From: Chryseobacterium sp. 3008163
GTDB lineage: Bacteria > Bacteroidota > Bacteroidia > Flavobacteriales > Weeksellaceae
Length of the DNA: 64,000 nt
NCBI RefSeq assembly: GCF_003669035.1
Contig: NZ_CP033070.1
Coordinates: 4,092,001-4,156,000 of the forward strand
Direction: 5' to 3'
This document shows, piece by piece, positions 46,385 to 55,646 of the stretch. Under the pieces are notes generated by a model. It was not told the DNA's origin, did no database searches, and worked only from the letters and a program-made list of their open reading frames with translations. Made by a program: the position numbers and the translations under genes. Numbering within the stretch: position 1 is the first letter of the stretch; each line of letters begins with the position of its first letter.

Positions 46385-47293
46385 TTAATTTTTCTTGAGC
46401 AGATCCTCCAAAGCATTTTTCAGGTTCGGAAATTTAAATTGAAAACCTGCATTTTGAAGCTTTTCCGAAGATGTTCTTGAGCCTTCAAGCAGTGCAACAG
46501 ACAGTTCGCCAAACATTAGCTTCATCACAAATCCCGGAATATTAGGCATAAATAGGGGTTTGTCTAAAACTTCCGCAATTTCTTTCGTTAAATTTTCGTT
46601 GTCGGTATGTTGAGGCGCTGATGCATTGTAAGCACCTTTTATATTTTCGTTTTTCACAGCGTATTCAAAAACGGAAGAAAGATCGTCAATATGAATCCAC
46701 GGAATGTACTGTCTTCCTGTTCCGATAGGTGACCCGATGCCAAGTTTTACAGGAACAGCCATTTTTTTCAAAGCACCTTCAGATTCAGAAAGAATGATGG
46801 CTATTCGCACTTTTACCACTCTTTCGGCAATACCTTTTTCTAAAAACTCGTCCGCAGCTTTCTCCCAAAGAATCACGACTTCACTTAGAAAATCATTTCC
46901 TTTTTCGTCTTCTTCTTTAAATATTTTCTCAGAAGTTATCGCTCCGTAAATTCCAACGGCAGATGCTGAAATGAAAGATTTTAGTTGAATATTTTTCTTT
47001 TGTAAAGTTTTTAAAATCAGTTGTGCAGAATCTACACGGCTGGAAATAATTTCTTTTTTGCGTTCATCAGTCCATCTTTTTTCTGAAATATTAGCTCCTG
47101 CTAAATGGATAATGTGACTGATATTTTCGAAGGCTTTTTCGTCGATAATTCCATTTTTAATATTCCATTCAAAGTCATTTTCTTTCTTTTTAGTTCGTGT
47201 CAAAAAACGAACAGTATATTCATTTTCAAGTTTATTAGCTAAAACTTTTGCGACAGATCCGCCGGCTCCGGTAATTAATACGACTTCTTTCAT
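46385..47293 (-). CDS. TIGR01777 family epimerase-like oxidoreductase
   Basis: A 302-residue Rossmann-fold protein with Ile-Thr-Gly-Ala-Gly-Gly-Ser-Val-Ala at the cofactor site, Leu-Ala-Gly-Ala-Asn-Ile-Ser, Arg-Trp-Thr and Ser-Ala-Ser-Ala-Val-Gly-Ile-Tyr-Gly, all typical of the TIGR01777 (YfcH-like) family. The biological role of this family is not known. Ends about 36 bases before the Nudix gene start. Confidence 0.9.
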   Translation of the reverse strand: MKEVVLITGAGGSVAKVLANKLENEYTVRFLTRTKKKENDFEWNIKNGIIDEKAFENISHIIHLAGANISEKRWTDERKKEIISSRVDSAQLILKTLQKKNIQLKSFISASAVGIYGAITSEKIFKEEDEKGNDFLSEVVILWEKAADEFLEKGIAERVVKVRIAIILSESEGALKKMAVPVKLGIGSPIGTGRQYIPWIHIDDLSSVFEYAVKNENIKGAYNASAPQHTDNENLTKEIAEVLDKPLFMPNIPGFVMKLMFGELSVALLEGSRTSSEKLQNAGFQFKFPNLKNALEDLLKKN

Positions 47294-47313
47294 GTATTGA
47301 TTTTGGGATTCTT

Positions 47314-47652
47314 TTAATTCTTAACAATTAAAATATAATCATCATCTAAAAGTTTATAGCCTTGGTCGTAAATAAACTTATATTCAGAACCATTTTTGTA
47401 AACTTTAATTTGTGTAAAATAGTTAAAATCAAATCCTAAGCCACTCAATTTAGATTTGGCAATTTTAGTTTTACCTTCCAGATTGATATCGCTCAGAATA
47501 CGGTAATTTCGGCGAAGTTTATTGTTAACATTCCGCATCAGATTACTCGAATCTTTATTTTGTTTGTTGTTATAAGCGTTTCTACAGGCGTCATTGCAGA
47601 ATTTTTTATCTGATCTTCCAATGATTTTTTCGCCACATTCAAGGCATTTCAT
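47314..47652 (-). CDS. Small protein with zinc-ribbon-like N-terminus
   Basis: A 112-residue protein. Cys3, Cys6, Cys18 and Cys22 (Cys-Leu-Glu-Cys then Cys-Asn-Asp-Ala-Cys) form a probable zinc-binding site followed by a basic helix. The C-terminal half is beta-rich (Phe-Thr-Gln-Ile-Lys-Val-Tyr, Leu-Leu-Asp-Asp-Asp-Tyr-Ile-Leu-Ile-Val). I know similar small proteins from flavobacteria but no function. It begins five bases after the HPP gene and overlaps nothing. Confidence 0.7.
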   Translation of the reverse strand: MKCLECGEKIIGRSDKKFCNDACRNAYNNKQNKDSSNLMRNVNNKLRRNYRILSDINLEGKTKIAKSKLSGLGFDFNYFTQIKVYKNGSEYKFIYDQGYKLLDDDYILIVKN

Positions 47653-47657
47653 AGCAA

Positions 47658-48254
47658 TTAATTTTTCAATGGGTGTTTGTGTTTTTTATGTAAAAGTCTT
47701 TTCCATTTCGTACTCGTCGGATAGCTTCTGTTTTTAGTAATATTATTAAAAAATAAAGCGACCAAAAGCAAAATAATACAACCCGACAAAACCGGAGAAA
47801 GTACATACCAATATCCTAAATCTGCAATTTTTCCGGGAGAAGTCACCGCAATCAAAGCTGTTGCGCCACCTGGTGGATGAAGCGTCTTGGTATACTGCAT
47901 TAAAACGATGGAAAATGCCACTGCCAAAGGTGCAGAAAGCCATAAGATATCAGGAACAAACTGATAAACAGTGACACCTACCAAAGCCGAAATAACATGA
48001 CCGCCGACAAGATTTCTCGGTTGTGCTAATGGACTTTGAATAGCTCCGTAAATCAATACACTTGATGCGCCGAACGAACCAATTAAGAAAACATTTTCCT
48101 GTTCCAATAAATACTGTGACTGCAGAAAAGCGATAATTCCGATTCCGAAAAATGCGCCGAGAAATGACCAGAAATGTTCTTTATAATCAACTAGAGTTTC
48201 TTTGTAAATTACATATTTTGATACACGGTAGGTTCTTCTGAGCGTCTTCTTCAC
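47658..48254 (-). CDS. HPP family membrane protein
   Basis: A 198-residue protein with four to five membrane helices and the His-Pro-Pro-Gly-Gly-Ala-Thr-Ala motif (near residue 126) that names the HPP family; related plant proteins carry nitrite. Its substrate here is unknown. It probably forms a transcript with the zinc-ribbon-like gene. Confidence 0.88.
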   Translation of the reverse strand: MKKTLRRTYRVSKYVIYKETLVDYKEHFWSFLGAFFGIGIIAFLQSQYLLEQENVFLIGSFGASSVLIYGAIQSPLAQPRNLVGGHVISALVGVTVYQFVPDILWLSAPLAVAFSIVLMQYTKTLHPPGGATALIAVTSPGKIADLGYWYVLSPVLSGCIILLLVALFFNNITKNRSYPTSTKWKRLLHKKHKHPLKN

Positions 48255-48379
48255 AGTTTCTGATATTAAAATCTAAAGATACAAAATATCCGTTTACAAA
48301 CGGCTGTGGAATTTCATCTGCTAAATAAATTCAGCTTTAATTTTTTATTCTCAGAAAAAAGTTTCAATTTTGCGCCATC

Positions 48380-48465
48380 AATGGGGTGCTGCACGATTGC
48401 GGCTGAGATGATACCCGGGAATCTTCCACACCTGATCCGGATAATGCCGGCGTAGGGAATTTGAT
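48380..48465 (+). ncRNA. TPP riboswitch (THI element)
   Basis: The conserved core can be read in order: GGGGTGC (48383), GGCTGAGATGATACCC (48401 on), the P2/J2 region, CCTGATCCGGATAATGCCGG and the closing GCGTAGGGA. These are the hallmark elements of the thiamin pyrophosphate aptamer. It lies about 40 bases ahead of the transporter start, so binding of TPP should lower its expression, probably by hiding the ribosome site. Confidence 0.95.
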
Positions 48466-48503
48466 TTTATCATCTCATCATTTAATTTATATAAGTTAAT
48501 TTG

Positions 48504-49097
48504 ATGCAGGAAATTTCACTAAAGACAACCTGGCCGGAATGGTTTGGGGTCTTCTTTTCAATTTTTCAGGTTTTATTGGCCCGAAAAAACAATTCAAACA
48601 ATTATCTTTTCGGTATTGCCGGAATTTCACTTTCGCTGTATGTGATGTTTTTCGCAAAACTCTATGCGGAATTTACCTTAAATCTTTACTATTTAGTCAT
48701 GAGCATTTATGGCTGGTTGTACTGGAAATTCGGAAAACAACAATCTGAAACAGTGATTTCAGAAACAACCAATCAGGAAAAACTAATCACCGCTGGAATC
48801 GTGCTTGGAACTTTCGGTTTGTTCTGGTTTTTTCTTACTCAATACACCGATTCCGACGTTCCGATTTGGGATTCTCTGGTTAGCGCCTTTGCGTGGGCCG
48901 GAATGTGGCTGATGGCGAGAAGAAAAATCGAAAACTGGATTTTGCTCAATGTCAGCAATATTATCGCAATTCCGTTGTTGATACACAAAGATTTGTATCT
49001 GTATGCGGTTTTGACGGCTTTCTTATTTATCGTAGCGATTTCTGGTTATTTGGAGTGGCGGAAAATTATTAAATCTAAGTCTTTAAAGGTCGCTTGA
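48504..49097 (+). CDS. pnuC: PnuC family transporter, probably for thiamine
   Basis: A 197-residue protein with about seven membrane helices and the Trp-x3-Trp-type aromatic cluster (Ile-Tyr-Gly-Trp-Leu-Tyr-Trp) of PnuC carriers. I place the start at ATG 48504; the codon before it, TTG, could also serve. PnuC moves nicotinamide riboside, but members controlled by a TPP riboswitch (called PnuT) take up thiamine, and this gene sits directly behind one. Facilitated diffusion needs a kinase to trap the vitamin, and no thiamine kinase or pyrophosphokinase is recognisable close by. Confidence 0.9.
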   Translation: MQEISLKTTWPEWFGVFFSIFQVLLARKNNSNNYLFGIAGISLSLYVMFFAKLYAEFTLNLYYLVMSIYGWLYWKFGKQQSETVISETTNQEKLITAGIVLGTFGLFWFFLTQYTDSDVPIWDSLVSAFAWAGMWLMARRKIENWILLNVSNIIAIPLLIHKDLYLYAVLTAFLFIVAISGYLEWRKIIKSKSLKVA

Positions 49098-49225
49098 TTT
49101 TTAAAGACTCACGCAGATTTTATCATCTGCAAAATCTGCTTGATCAGCGAGAGATTATAAACAAAAATAATAATAAGCCTAAAATATCAGTGATTAAGAT
49201 ATCAATTCAAAACGACCATATAGCC

Positions 49226-50245
49226 ATGATCATGCCTGAAGAAATTAGAAATAAAATGTTGGGAGCTTGTGAAGTTTCTCAGGAAATAATGACCAGTATT
49301 CATGAGCAACGTTTGCTTCAGATTTGGGTTCCAAAAAAATATGGCGGATTAGGTTTTCGGTTAAAAGAAGGTCTGTCGGTATTGTTTGAGTGGTCAAAAA
49401 TCGATGGAAGCTTAGGCTGGATGCTCACTTTATGCTCGGGAGCCAATTTTTTTTCTAGAAATTTAAAACCAAATGTTGCTTCAACACTTTTCGCTAACCC
49501 AAAAACCTGTTTCGGAGGAAGCGGAATGATTGGCGGAACAGCTGAGAAACAAAGCAATGGAATATTTTTGATCAACGGACTTTGGCATTTTGCAACAGGA
49601 GCTCCACACTTAAGTCATTTTACCTTAAATGCTACATTAACCGAAAACGGAAATCCTTTGCTGGATGAATCGGGTACTGGAATCATCCGTTCGTTCGTTA
49701 TTTCTAAAGATCAGGCAGAAATTATTCCTAACTGGAAATCGATGGGCATGAAAGCTACCGGAACGTATTCCTTTAAAGTGAATAACGCAAAAGTTTCTAA
49801 AGATTACAGTTTTGTTTACGATGAATTTTTTACAGAAGATGTTTTAGATAAAATTCCGTTTAGGATTTTTGCAGATTTGACATTGCTGGTCAATTATCTT
49901 GGAATGGCGACGCATTTTTCGGAGGAAGCAATTAAAATTCGGCCAAATCTTGGCTTGAAATTATTTAATAAAATGATCAATGATGAATTGGAAAAAGCAT
50001 TTCAATTTGCCGATGAAATTGAAATGTTACTGAATAATTTTGAATTAATAAGTTCTGATAAACAAACAGAGATTCATTGCTTTTCTACAGATTTAGTAAA
50101 GAAATTATCGCATCAGATTTTAGAAATTTATTTTCAGTTGGGACTTCGGGCGACGCATACAGATTCTGAAATATATCAGATTTTTTGTGATTATTTTACG
50201 GCGACGCAGCATGCGAATTTTAGGAAGGAGTTTGGGGAAGAGTGA
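49226..50245 (+). CDS. Acyl-CoA dehydrogenase-like flavoprotein
   Basis: The start is uncertain; I take ATG 49226 because the 44 codons upstream (from 49094, overlapping the pnuC stop) are not typical of the family. The product has the acyl-CoA dehydrogenase fold: an N-terminal helical domain (Ile-Trp-Val-Pro-Lys-Lys-Tyr-Gly-Gly-Leu-Gly), a middle beta domain with Trp-Lys-Ser-Met-Gly-Met-Lys-Ala-Thr-Gly-Thr-Tyr and a C-terminal bundle. This variant resembles the flavin-dependent monooxygenases and hydroxylases (DszC/HpaC-like) of the superfamily rather than a true CoA dehydrogenase. It overlaps the convergent phosphotransferase gene by 26 bases. Confidence 0.8.
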   Translation: MIMPEEIRNKMLGACEVSQEIMTSIHEQRLLQIWVPKKYGGLGFRLKEGLSVLFEWSKIDGSLGWMLTLCSGANFFSRNLKPNVASTLFANPKTCFGGSGMIGGTAEKQSNGIFLINGLWHFATGAPHLSHFTLNATLTENGNPLLDESGTGIIRSFVISKDQAEIIPNWKSMGMKATGTYSFKVNNAKVSKDYSFVYDEFFTEDVLDKIPFRIFADLTLLVNYLGMATHFSEEAIKIRPNLGLKLFNKMINDELEKAFQFADEIEMLLNNFELISSDKQTEIHCFSTDLVKKLSHQILEIYFQLGLRATHTDSEIYQIFCDYFTATQHANFRKEFGEE

Positions 50246-51226
50246 TCTCTTTTGCCTCATAATATTCAAGCCAATTTTTTATTCTTCCAACAAACATTTT
50301 AAGATAGTTTTCTGTTAAAAATATATTTGACCAATCGAATCTTTGAGCTTGAACGCCAAGATAAAACACAAAAATAGATGCTCCCGCTTCTGGAATTAAT
50401 TTCAGTTCTTTTTCAGATAGACTTCTTTCTTTTCTATAACCGTTTAGAAAACTTTCAACTTTTATTTCATATTCGTTCTTATCAGATTCAATGAAAAATA
50501 GTTGTTTACAAAAATAACCAACATCTAAAATCAGATGTCCATTTCCACAATTATCAAAGTCAAAAATTGTAATTTCATTTTCCTTATTTACACTCAAGTT
50601 ATCATACCAAATATCGAGATGAACTATTCCCTTTTGATTTTCTAATAGGTTGCTATCTTCAAAATTTTTAGACATTTTAGAGGTGATTTTTTGAGATATT
50701 TCATTTCACTTAAATCGTCAGAAAAAAATAAGTTGAGATGTTCATAAGCTTTGTTTAAAAGAACATCAGAATTGTAGTTTACCCGATCGATTTTTTTGCT
50801 AGCAGTTATATTGTGAATTTTAGCCATAATTGAACCAATTACAAAGCAGGTTTCATTTGTCATAAATCGCATTTTTTCACCTTCTGCAAATGTAAAAAGC
50901 ACTACATATCGTAATCCTTCCGGTGCATTTATTTCTTGAATTAGATTTCCTTTTTTATCAGGAATCGGATATGAAACTGAAAGATTATTGCTTTTAAGTA
51001 AATTTAAAAGCTCTAATTCCTGCTGAATTTCAACTTTGGTTCTCCAATTATAACAGTAAACTCTGACAACATATTTTGTATAAGTACCTAACAGAAAATA
51101 AGTGTGATTTACTCCGGTTCTGAAAAGTTTACAATCAAAACAATCTTTTAACTGATATTTTTCAGTAATAAATTTACCTAATTCTGTTTGTGATACTGTT
51201 GAAGCTATTATTGGGAAAGTTGTCAT
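50220..51226 (-). CDS. APH/choline-kinase-like phosphotransferase, frameshifted
   Basis: Two overlapping frames form one gene of about 335 residues. The N-terminal lobe has Val-Val-Arg-Val-Tyr and a Lys/Glu pair; the C-lobe has the Brenner motif His-Leu-Asp-Ile-Trp-Tyr-Asp-Asn and the metal-binding Asp-Phe-Asp. The frame breaks at the T4 run 50675-50678; one extra base gives Ser-Pro-Leu-Lys-Met-Ser-Lys-Asn-Phe-Glu and continues to 50220. The substrate (aminoglycoside, choline, homoserine or another alcohol) cannot be told. A TTG-N18-TATCTTTG promoter lies upstream (51261-51289). Confidence 0.8.
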
Positions 51227-51260
51227 TTTTGTTAGATTTTCTATAACTGTGGCTAACTCT

Positions 51261-51289
51261 CAAAGATACAAAATGGAATCGATCATCAA
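51261..51289 (-). promoter_or_regulatory. Promoter of the phosphotransferase gene
   Basis: On the reverse strand TTG (51287-51289), an 18-base spacer and TATCTTTG (51261-51268) match the consensus apart from the one-base-shorter spacer, 34 bases ahead of the start. The rest of the 282-base gap to ssb holds nothing else that I can support. Confidence 0.65.
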
Positions 51290-51508
51290 ACAACTTAAAA
51301 AAACCAAAATTTTCACATATTTAACTTTCCTTTAAATATGCGATTTCTGAACGCTTTTACTGAATTATAATCATTTTCAAACGACTACAAACGAATTTAA
51401 ATAGTTTTAAACCGAATAAATTTTCAAACCTGATGAATCTTTGCAACAGAGATTTGAGAAAACAGTGAACGTCTCTTATCTGAATATTAATTTTAAAAAT
51501 ACAAAGTT

Positions 51509-51841
51509 ATGTCACTAAGAAACAAAGTAACCTTAATCGGTTTTACAGGAAAAGAAGTTGAAACAGTAAACTTCGAAAACGGAGGTACAAAAGCATCGGT
51601 ATCTTTAGCTACCAATAATCATTACACCAACGCAAAAGGTGAAAAAGTAGAAGAAACACAATGGCACAGTTTGGTAGCTTTCGGGAAGACAGCTGAGATA
51701 CTCCAAAAGTATGTTACGAAGGGAAAAGAAATTGCCATCGAAGGAAAAATTACCTACAGATCGTACGATGACAAAGACGGTGTGAAAAGATATATTACCG
51801 AAATCAGAGTAGAAGAAATTTTGCTTTTGGGTGGAAAATAA
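51509..51841 (+). CDS. ssb: Single-stranded DNA-binding protein
   Basis: A 110-residue protein that is only the OB fold: Leu-Arg-Asn-Lys-Val-Thr-Leu-Ile-Gly-Phe at the start, Gly-Glu-Lys-Val-Glu-Glu-Thr-Gln-Trp-His-Ser-Leu-Val-Ala-Phe-Gly-Lys, and Ile-Ala-Ile-Glu-Gly-Lys-Ile. The Gly/Pro-rich linker and acidic tail that recruit partner proteins in full-length SSB are missing. It may be an accessory SSB; a longer copy is expected elsewhere in the genome. Confidence 0.92.
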   Translation: MSLRNKVTLIGFTGKEVETVNFENGGTKASVSLATNNHYTNAKGEKVEETQWHSLVAFGKTAEILQKYVTKGKEIAIEGKITYRSYDDKDGVKRYITEIRVEEILLLGGK

Positions 51842-51866
51842 ATGTTGAATTCTAAAATCACGAACG

Positions 51867-52325
51867 ATGCAAATAAAAGTTTTAAAAGTAAGAATTGCTG
51901 ATGAATTTCTGCTTCAGGATCAGAAGATGATTGATGATTTTTTGAACAATCACGAGATCATAAAAGTGGAAATGGCTTTTGTTCATGATGAAAGTTTCTG
52001 GTCTGTCGTTTTGTATTTTAATGAATATAAAGATGTAGTAACCAAAAATATTGTTAAAGATTCTAAAGCAGTAAAATACTCTGCTGAAGACGAAATGCTT
52101 AGTCCGGATGAAATAGTAATTTTAGATGCCCTGAAAATCTGGCGCTCGGAAAAGGCAAAAGAGCAAAATCTTCCGTCTTATTTTATTGCGACCAATAAAG
52201 AGCTTCTTTCTGTAGCAAAATATAAACCTGTGAAAAAAGAAGAACTGCTTGATATCAAAGGTTTTGGAAAACATAAGATTGAAAATTATGGTGAAGAGAT
52301 TTTAGAAATCCTGGAAAGCGTTTAA
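51867..52325 (+). CDS. HRDC domain protein
   Basis: A 152-residue protein with an N-terminal beta-rich half (about 1-70) and a C-terminal HRDC domain (Leu-Lys-Ile-Trp-Arg-Ser-Glu-Lys-Ala-Lys-Glu-Gln to Gly-Phe-Gly-Lys-His-Lys-Ile-Glu-Asn-Tyr-Gly), the fold that binds nucleic acid in RecQ and RNase D. It follows ssb by 25 bases, so the two may act together on single-stranded DNA. Not a known named protein. Confidence 0.78.
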   Translation: MQIKVLKVRIADEFLLQDQKMIDDFLNNHEIIKVEMAFVHDESFWSVVLYFNEYKDVVTKNIVKDSKAVKYSAEDEMLSPDEIVILDALKIWRSEKAKEQNLPSYFIATNKELLSVAKYKPVKKEELLDIKGFGKHKIENYGEEILEILESV

Positions 52326-52356
52326 AAATATCAAAACACCAATGATTAAATGAGAG

Positions 52357-52387
52357 GCCGGGGAAATGTTATCTCCGGCTTTTTTTA
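52357..52387 (+). terminator. Terminator of the ssb-HRDC unit
   Basis: GCCGGGGA and TCTCCGGC form an 8-bp stem with one G-T pair, followed by eight T. Confidence 0.85.
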
Positions 52388-52463
52388 TTGATTTAAAAGT
52401 CCTTTCAATTCCTTATTTTTGCAAGCAATTACTCATTACCCATTATTTATTACTCATCAAGAT

Positions 52464-53831
52464 ATGAAGCCAAGCTTAGCAAAAGGAACGAGAGATTTTA
52501 CCTCATTAGAAGTTTCAAGAAGAAAATACATCATCAATATATTACAGAAGAATTTTGAACTTTTTGGTTTCCAGCCTTTGGAAACGCCAAGTTTTGAAAA
52601 TCTTTCTACTTTGACAGGGAAATATGGAGAAGAAGGAGATCGTTTGATTTTTAAAATTTTAAATTCAAGCATCAACGAAGCGAAAGACGAGAAAAAAACT
52701 CAGATGTTGAATGATTTTCAGAAAGCTTTAGATAAACCTTTCAGTGCTGAAAGTCTTACCGATAAAGCCCTTCGTTATGATTTAACAGTTCCTTTTGCAA
52801 GGTTTGTTGCGATGAACCATGGGAAACTAACCTTCCCATACAAACGTTTTCAAATTCAGCCGGTTTGGAGAGCAGATCGTCCCCAAAAAGGAAGATTCAG
52901 AGAGTTTTATCAGTGTGATGCTGATGTGGTGGGAAGTGAAAGTCTTTGGCAGGAAGTTGATTTGGTACAATTGTATCTAAAATCTTTTGCTGAATTAAAA
53001 GTTTCTGTAACCATTCATATCAACAACCGAAAAATTCTTTCAGGTTTGGCCGAGTATGCCGGAATCACGGATAAATTAATCGAGTTCACCGTTGCATTAG
53101 ATAAACTTGATAAAATCGGGAAAGATGGAGTAGTGAAGGAACTTTTAGAAAGAAATATCTCTCAGGAATCAATTGATAAATTAGATTTTCTTTTCACGCA
53201 ATCGAATGATGCTTTAGAAAACCTTCTTCAGCTAAAAGAAAAATTTGTTGGAAACGAAATTGGTCTAAAAGGTGTTGAAGAATTGGAATTTGTAATTACT
53301 CAGTCTCTAAATTTAGGGGTAGATATTCAGAATTTAGTTTTCGATATTACTTTAGCTCGTGGATTAGATTATTACACCGGAGCAATTTTCGAGGTGAAAG
53401 CTGACGAAGCTCAGATGGGTTCTATCGGCGGAGGCGGAAGATATGATAATCTGACTGAAGTTTTTGGGGTGAAAAATGTTCCGGGAATTGGAATTTCTTT
53501 TGGTTTAGACAGAATTTATCTTGTGATGGAAGAGCTAAATCTTTTCCCTGAAGATGCTACTTCAAACGTAGAATATCTGTTTGCTAATTTTGGTGGTGAA
53601 GAAACAATTGAAGCATTAAAATTAATCATTCAGTTAAGAGAAAAAGGAATTTCTGCTGAGCTTTATCCTGAAAGTGCAAAAATCAACAAACAATTCACTT
53701 ACGCAGAAAAGAAAGGAATTAAAAATCTTGTTTTCTTAGGCGAGGAAGAAATTAAAAACAGAACGGTAACCTTTAAAAATTTGGAAGCTGGTGAACAGAA
53801 AACGGTTTCTTTGGAAGAGTTTTTAGGGTAA
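52464..53831 (+). CDS. hisS: Histidyl-tRNA synthetase
   Basis: A 455-residue class II synthetase. The start is the ATG at 52464 ([11 protein letters not shown]), the standard HisS beginning, not an in-frame ATG 15 codons upstream. Motif 2 ([14 protein letters not shown]), the HisA motif Leu-Ala-Arg-Gly-Leu-Asp-Tyr-Tyr and motif 3 (Gly-Gly-Gly-Arg-Tyr-Asp) are present, then the C-terminal anticodon-binding domain. A TATTTTTG -7 box lies at 52414-52421. Confidence 0.97.
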   Translation: MKPSLAKGTRDFTSLEVSRRKYIINILQKNFELFGFQPLETPSFENLSTLTGKYGEEGDRLIFKILNSSINEAKDEKKTQMLNDFQKALDKPFSAESLTDKALRYDLTVPFARFVAMNHGKLTFPYKRFQIQPVWRADRPQKGRFREFYQCDADVVGSESLWQEVDLVQLYLKSFAELKVSVTIHINNRKILSGLAEYAGITDKLIEFTVALDKLDKIGKDGVVKELLERNISQESIDKLDFLFTQSNDALENLLQLKEKFVGNEIGLKGVEELEFVITQSLNLGVDIQNLVFDITLARGLDYYTGAIFEVKADEAQMGSIGGGGRYDNLTEVFGVKNVPGIGISFGLDRIYLVMEELNLFPEDATSNVEYLFANFGGEETIEALKLIIQLREKGISAELYPESAKINKQFTYAEKKGIKNLVFLGEEEIKNRTVTFKNLEAGEQKTVSLEEFLG

Positions 53832-53871
53832 AATTAAATAAGGGCATTATTAGATTATAATGCCCTTGTTA

Positions 53872-54135
53872 TTAAAGAATTCTAACAGATGAACTCACAT
53901 TTCCTGCATATCCACCTAGATCAATAACCACAAACCATCTTCCTGCTCTAGGAATACTAATTCTGAAAGGTGATTTAGTAACATGTCCTCCAAAAAAATT
54001 ATACTTCCTATTAGATTTATAATTTGAAAAGTTTATACTATCCATTAATTTCACATTTGCAGAATTTCCTTTTAAAGTTACTTCTACAGTTTCATTTCCA
54101 TTTAATTGACCTAAATCATAAGATTGATATTTCAT
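53872..54135 (-). CDS. DUF1883 domain protein
   Basis: An 87-residue protein that is one complete DUF1883 domain: Asn-Ala or Ser-Ala-Asn-Val-Lys-Leu-Met-Asp, Asn-Phe-Ser-Asn-Tyr, Gly-Gly-His-Val-Thr-Lys-Ser-Pro-Phe-Arg, and Trp-Phe-Val-Val-Ile-Asp-Leu-Gly-Gly-Tyr. In other bacteria this small beta domain is fused to TIR domains; here it is alone. Function unknown. Confidence 0.85.
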   Translation of the reverse strand: MKYQSYDLGQLNGNETVEVTLKGNSANVKLMDSINFSNYKSNRKYNFFGGHVTKSPFRISIPRAGRWFVVIDLGGYAGNVSSSVRIL

Positions 54136-54250
54136 AATATTAAAATTTTATTAATGCTCAAAATAAATTATAAAACTTATTAATTCCTTATGGTTAACCA
54201 TAAATCAAAATAATTAAATTTGTTATGATTAATATTTAAAACAAAAACCA

Positions 54251-54787
54251 ATGAGCGAAAAATCAAGATTACAACAAATAAAAGACGAACTCAACCAATT
54301 AGATATCAATCCTACTTTCTTTGCGAGAAAAGAAATTCGTGAATTACCCAATATACTTTCGGCAGACGAGAAAATAGTCTATTTGGTCGAAGGAAGAAAT
54401 AAAACAACAAAGCATCATATTGTTTTAGTAGGAACAGACAGAAGACTGATTTTTATCGATAAAGAATTCATGTACGGGCTGAAAGTTGAAGATTACTCTT
54501 ACGATAAAGTAGCTTCTATTCAGTACGAAACTTCATTTATGTTAGCTTCAATTGATGTGAATGTTTCTGGAGATGTTGTTGAGATTGATGGAGTAGGAAA
54601 GTATGAAGCAGAGTTATTTTGCGAAAAGGTACGTAATTTCATGTCTCGTCCGAAAGAATTTGCTCAACAGAAGTCCGAACCCACCATTCTTGATCAGTTG
54701 GAGCAATTAGGAAGATTAAAAGAAAGCGGTGTTTTGACTGAAGACGAATTTATTGAGCAGAAGAAAAAACTACTCGAACAACTTTAA
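54251..54787 (+). CDS. PH domain protein with C-terminal SHOCT motif
   Basis: A 178-residue protein. A bacterial PH-like domain spans about 30-130 (Val-Leu-Val-Gly-Thr-Asp-Arg-Arg-Leu-Ile-Phe-Ile-Asp-Lys), and a SHOCT motif ends it (Leu-Glu-Gln-Leu-Gly-Arg-Leu-Lys-Glu-Ser-Gly-Val-Leu-Thr-Glu-Asp-Glu-Phe). SHOCT motifs occur in many proteins and aid oligomerisation; no enzymatic role is known. Confidence 0.85.
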   Translation: MSEKSRLQQIKDELNQLDINPTFFARKEIRELPNILSADEKIVYLVEGRNKTTKHHIVLVGTDRRLIFIDKEFMYGLKVEDYSYDKVASIQYETSFMLASIDVNVSGDVVEIDGVGKYEAELFCEKVRNFMSRPKEFAQQKSEPTILDQLEQLGRLKESGVLTEDEFIEQKKKLLEQL

Positions 54788-54796
54788 AATTTAATT

Positions 54797-55594
54797 ATGG
54801 AAAATTATTTAGACATCAATAAAAACTCATGGAACGCAAGAGTAGAACCTCATCTCGAGTCCGATTTCTATTTTGTAGATGAATTTTTAGAAGGAAGAAA
54901 TTCTCTTAATTCTATCGAATTAGATTTATTGGGAGATGTAAAAGGAAAAAGTATTTTGCATTTACAGTGTCATTTTGGGCAGGATTCTATTTCTCTTTCA
55001 AGAATGGGTGCGAAAGTAACAGGAGTTGATTTATCTGATAAAGCTATTGATGCTGCGAAAGATTTAGCAAAACAATGCGGAACTGATACTGAATTTATCT
55101 GCACAGATGTTTACAATCTTCCCAATGTTTTAGATCAAAAATTTGACATTGTTTTTACAAGTTACGGAACAATCGGCTGGCTACCAGATTTGGATAAATG
55201 GGCAAATGTTGTTAGTCATTTTTTAAAACCCGACGGAGAATTTGTAATGGCAGAATTTCATCCTGTTGTTTGGATGTACGATGATGATTTTGAAGGTGTG
55301 GCTTACAATTATTTTAATGAAAAACCAATTACTGAAACTTTAGAAGGAACTTATGCAGATTCTTCTGCGAATATTGTTCAGGATTATGTTTCATGGAATC
55401 ACCCTTTGTCTGATGTTTTACAAAATTTAATTAATAAAAATTTAGTTTTAGAAAATTTCAGAGAATTTGATTGGTCACCATACTCGTGTTTCAGGCATGT
55501 TGAAGAATTTGAAAAAGGAAAATGGAGGATTACAAAATTTGGAAATAAAATCCCAATGGTCTATGCCATAAAAGCAAAAAAGAAGTCATCGTAA
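54797..55594 (+). CDS. Class I SAM-dependent methyltransferase
   Basis: A 265-residue methyltransferase. SAM motif I is Ile-Leu-His-Leu-Gln-Cys-His-Phe-Gly-Gln-Asp-Ser (near residue 53), a common variant of the glycine-rich loop, followed by the acidic Val-Asp-Leu-Ser and Phe-Asp-Ile-Val-Phe-Thr-Ser-Tyr-Gly-Thr-Ile. The substrate is a small molecule of unknown kind. It lies nine bases after the PH/SHOCT gene and ends in a hairpin that overlaps its stop codon. Confidence 0.88.
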   Translation: MENYLDINKNSWNARVEPHLESDFYFVDEFLEGRNSLNSIELDLLGDVKGKSILHLQCHFGQDSISLSRMGAKVTGVDLSDKAIDAAKDLAKQCGTDTEFICTDVYNLPNVLDQKFDIVFTSYGTIGWLPDLDKWANVVSHFLKPDGEFVMAEFHPVVWMYDDDFEGVAYNYFNEKPITETLEGTYADSSANIVQDYVSWNHPLSDVLQNLINKNLVLENFREFDWSPYSCFRHVEEFEKGKWRITKFGNKIPMVYAIKAKKKSS

Positions 55595-55609
55595 TGATGA
55601 CTTCTTTTT
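55580..55609 (+). terminator. Terminator overlapping the methyltransferase stop
   Basis: AAGAAGTCATC-GTAAT-GATGACTTCTT, then five T. The last coding codons and the stop form the stem. Confidence 0.85.
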
Positions 55610-55646
55610 ATATGAATGTAAATAATATTAAAAATGTTATCTAATC

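Noticed and set aside
50220..51226. Aminoglycoside resistance determinant
   Set aside because: The fold is shared by many kinases, and nothing mobile or resistance-linked is near; no specific motif points to aminoglycosides.
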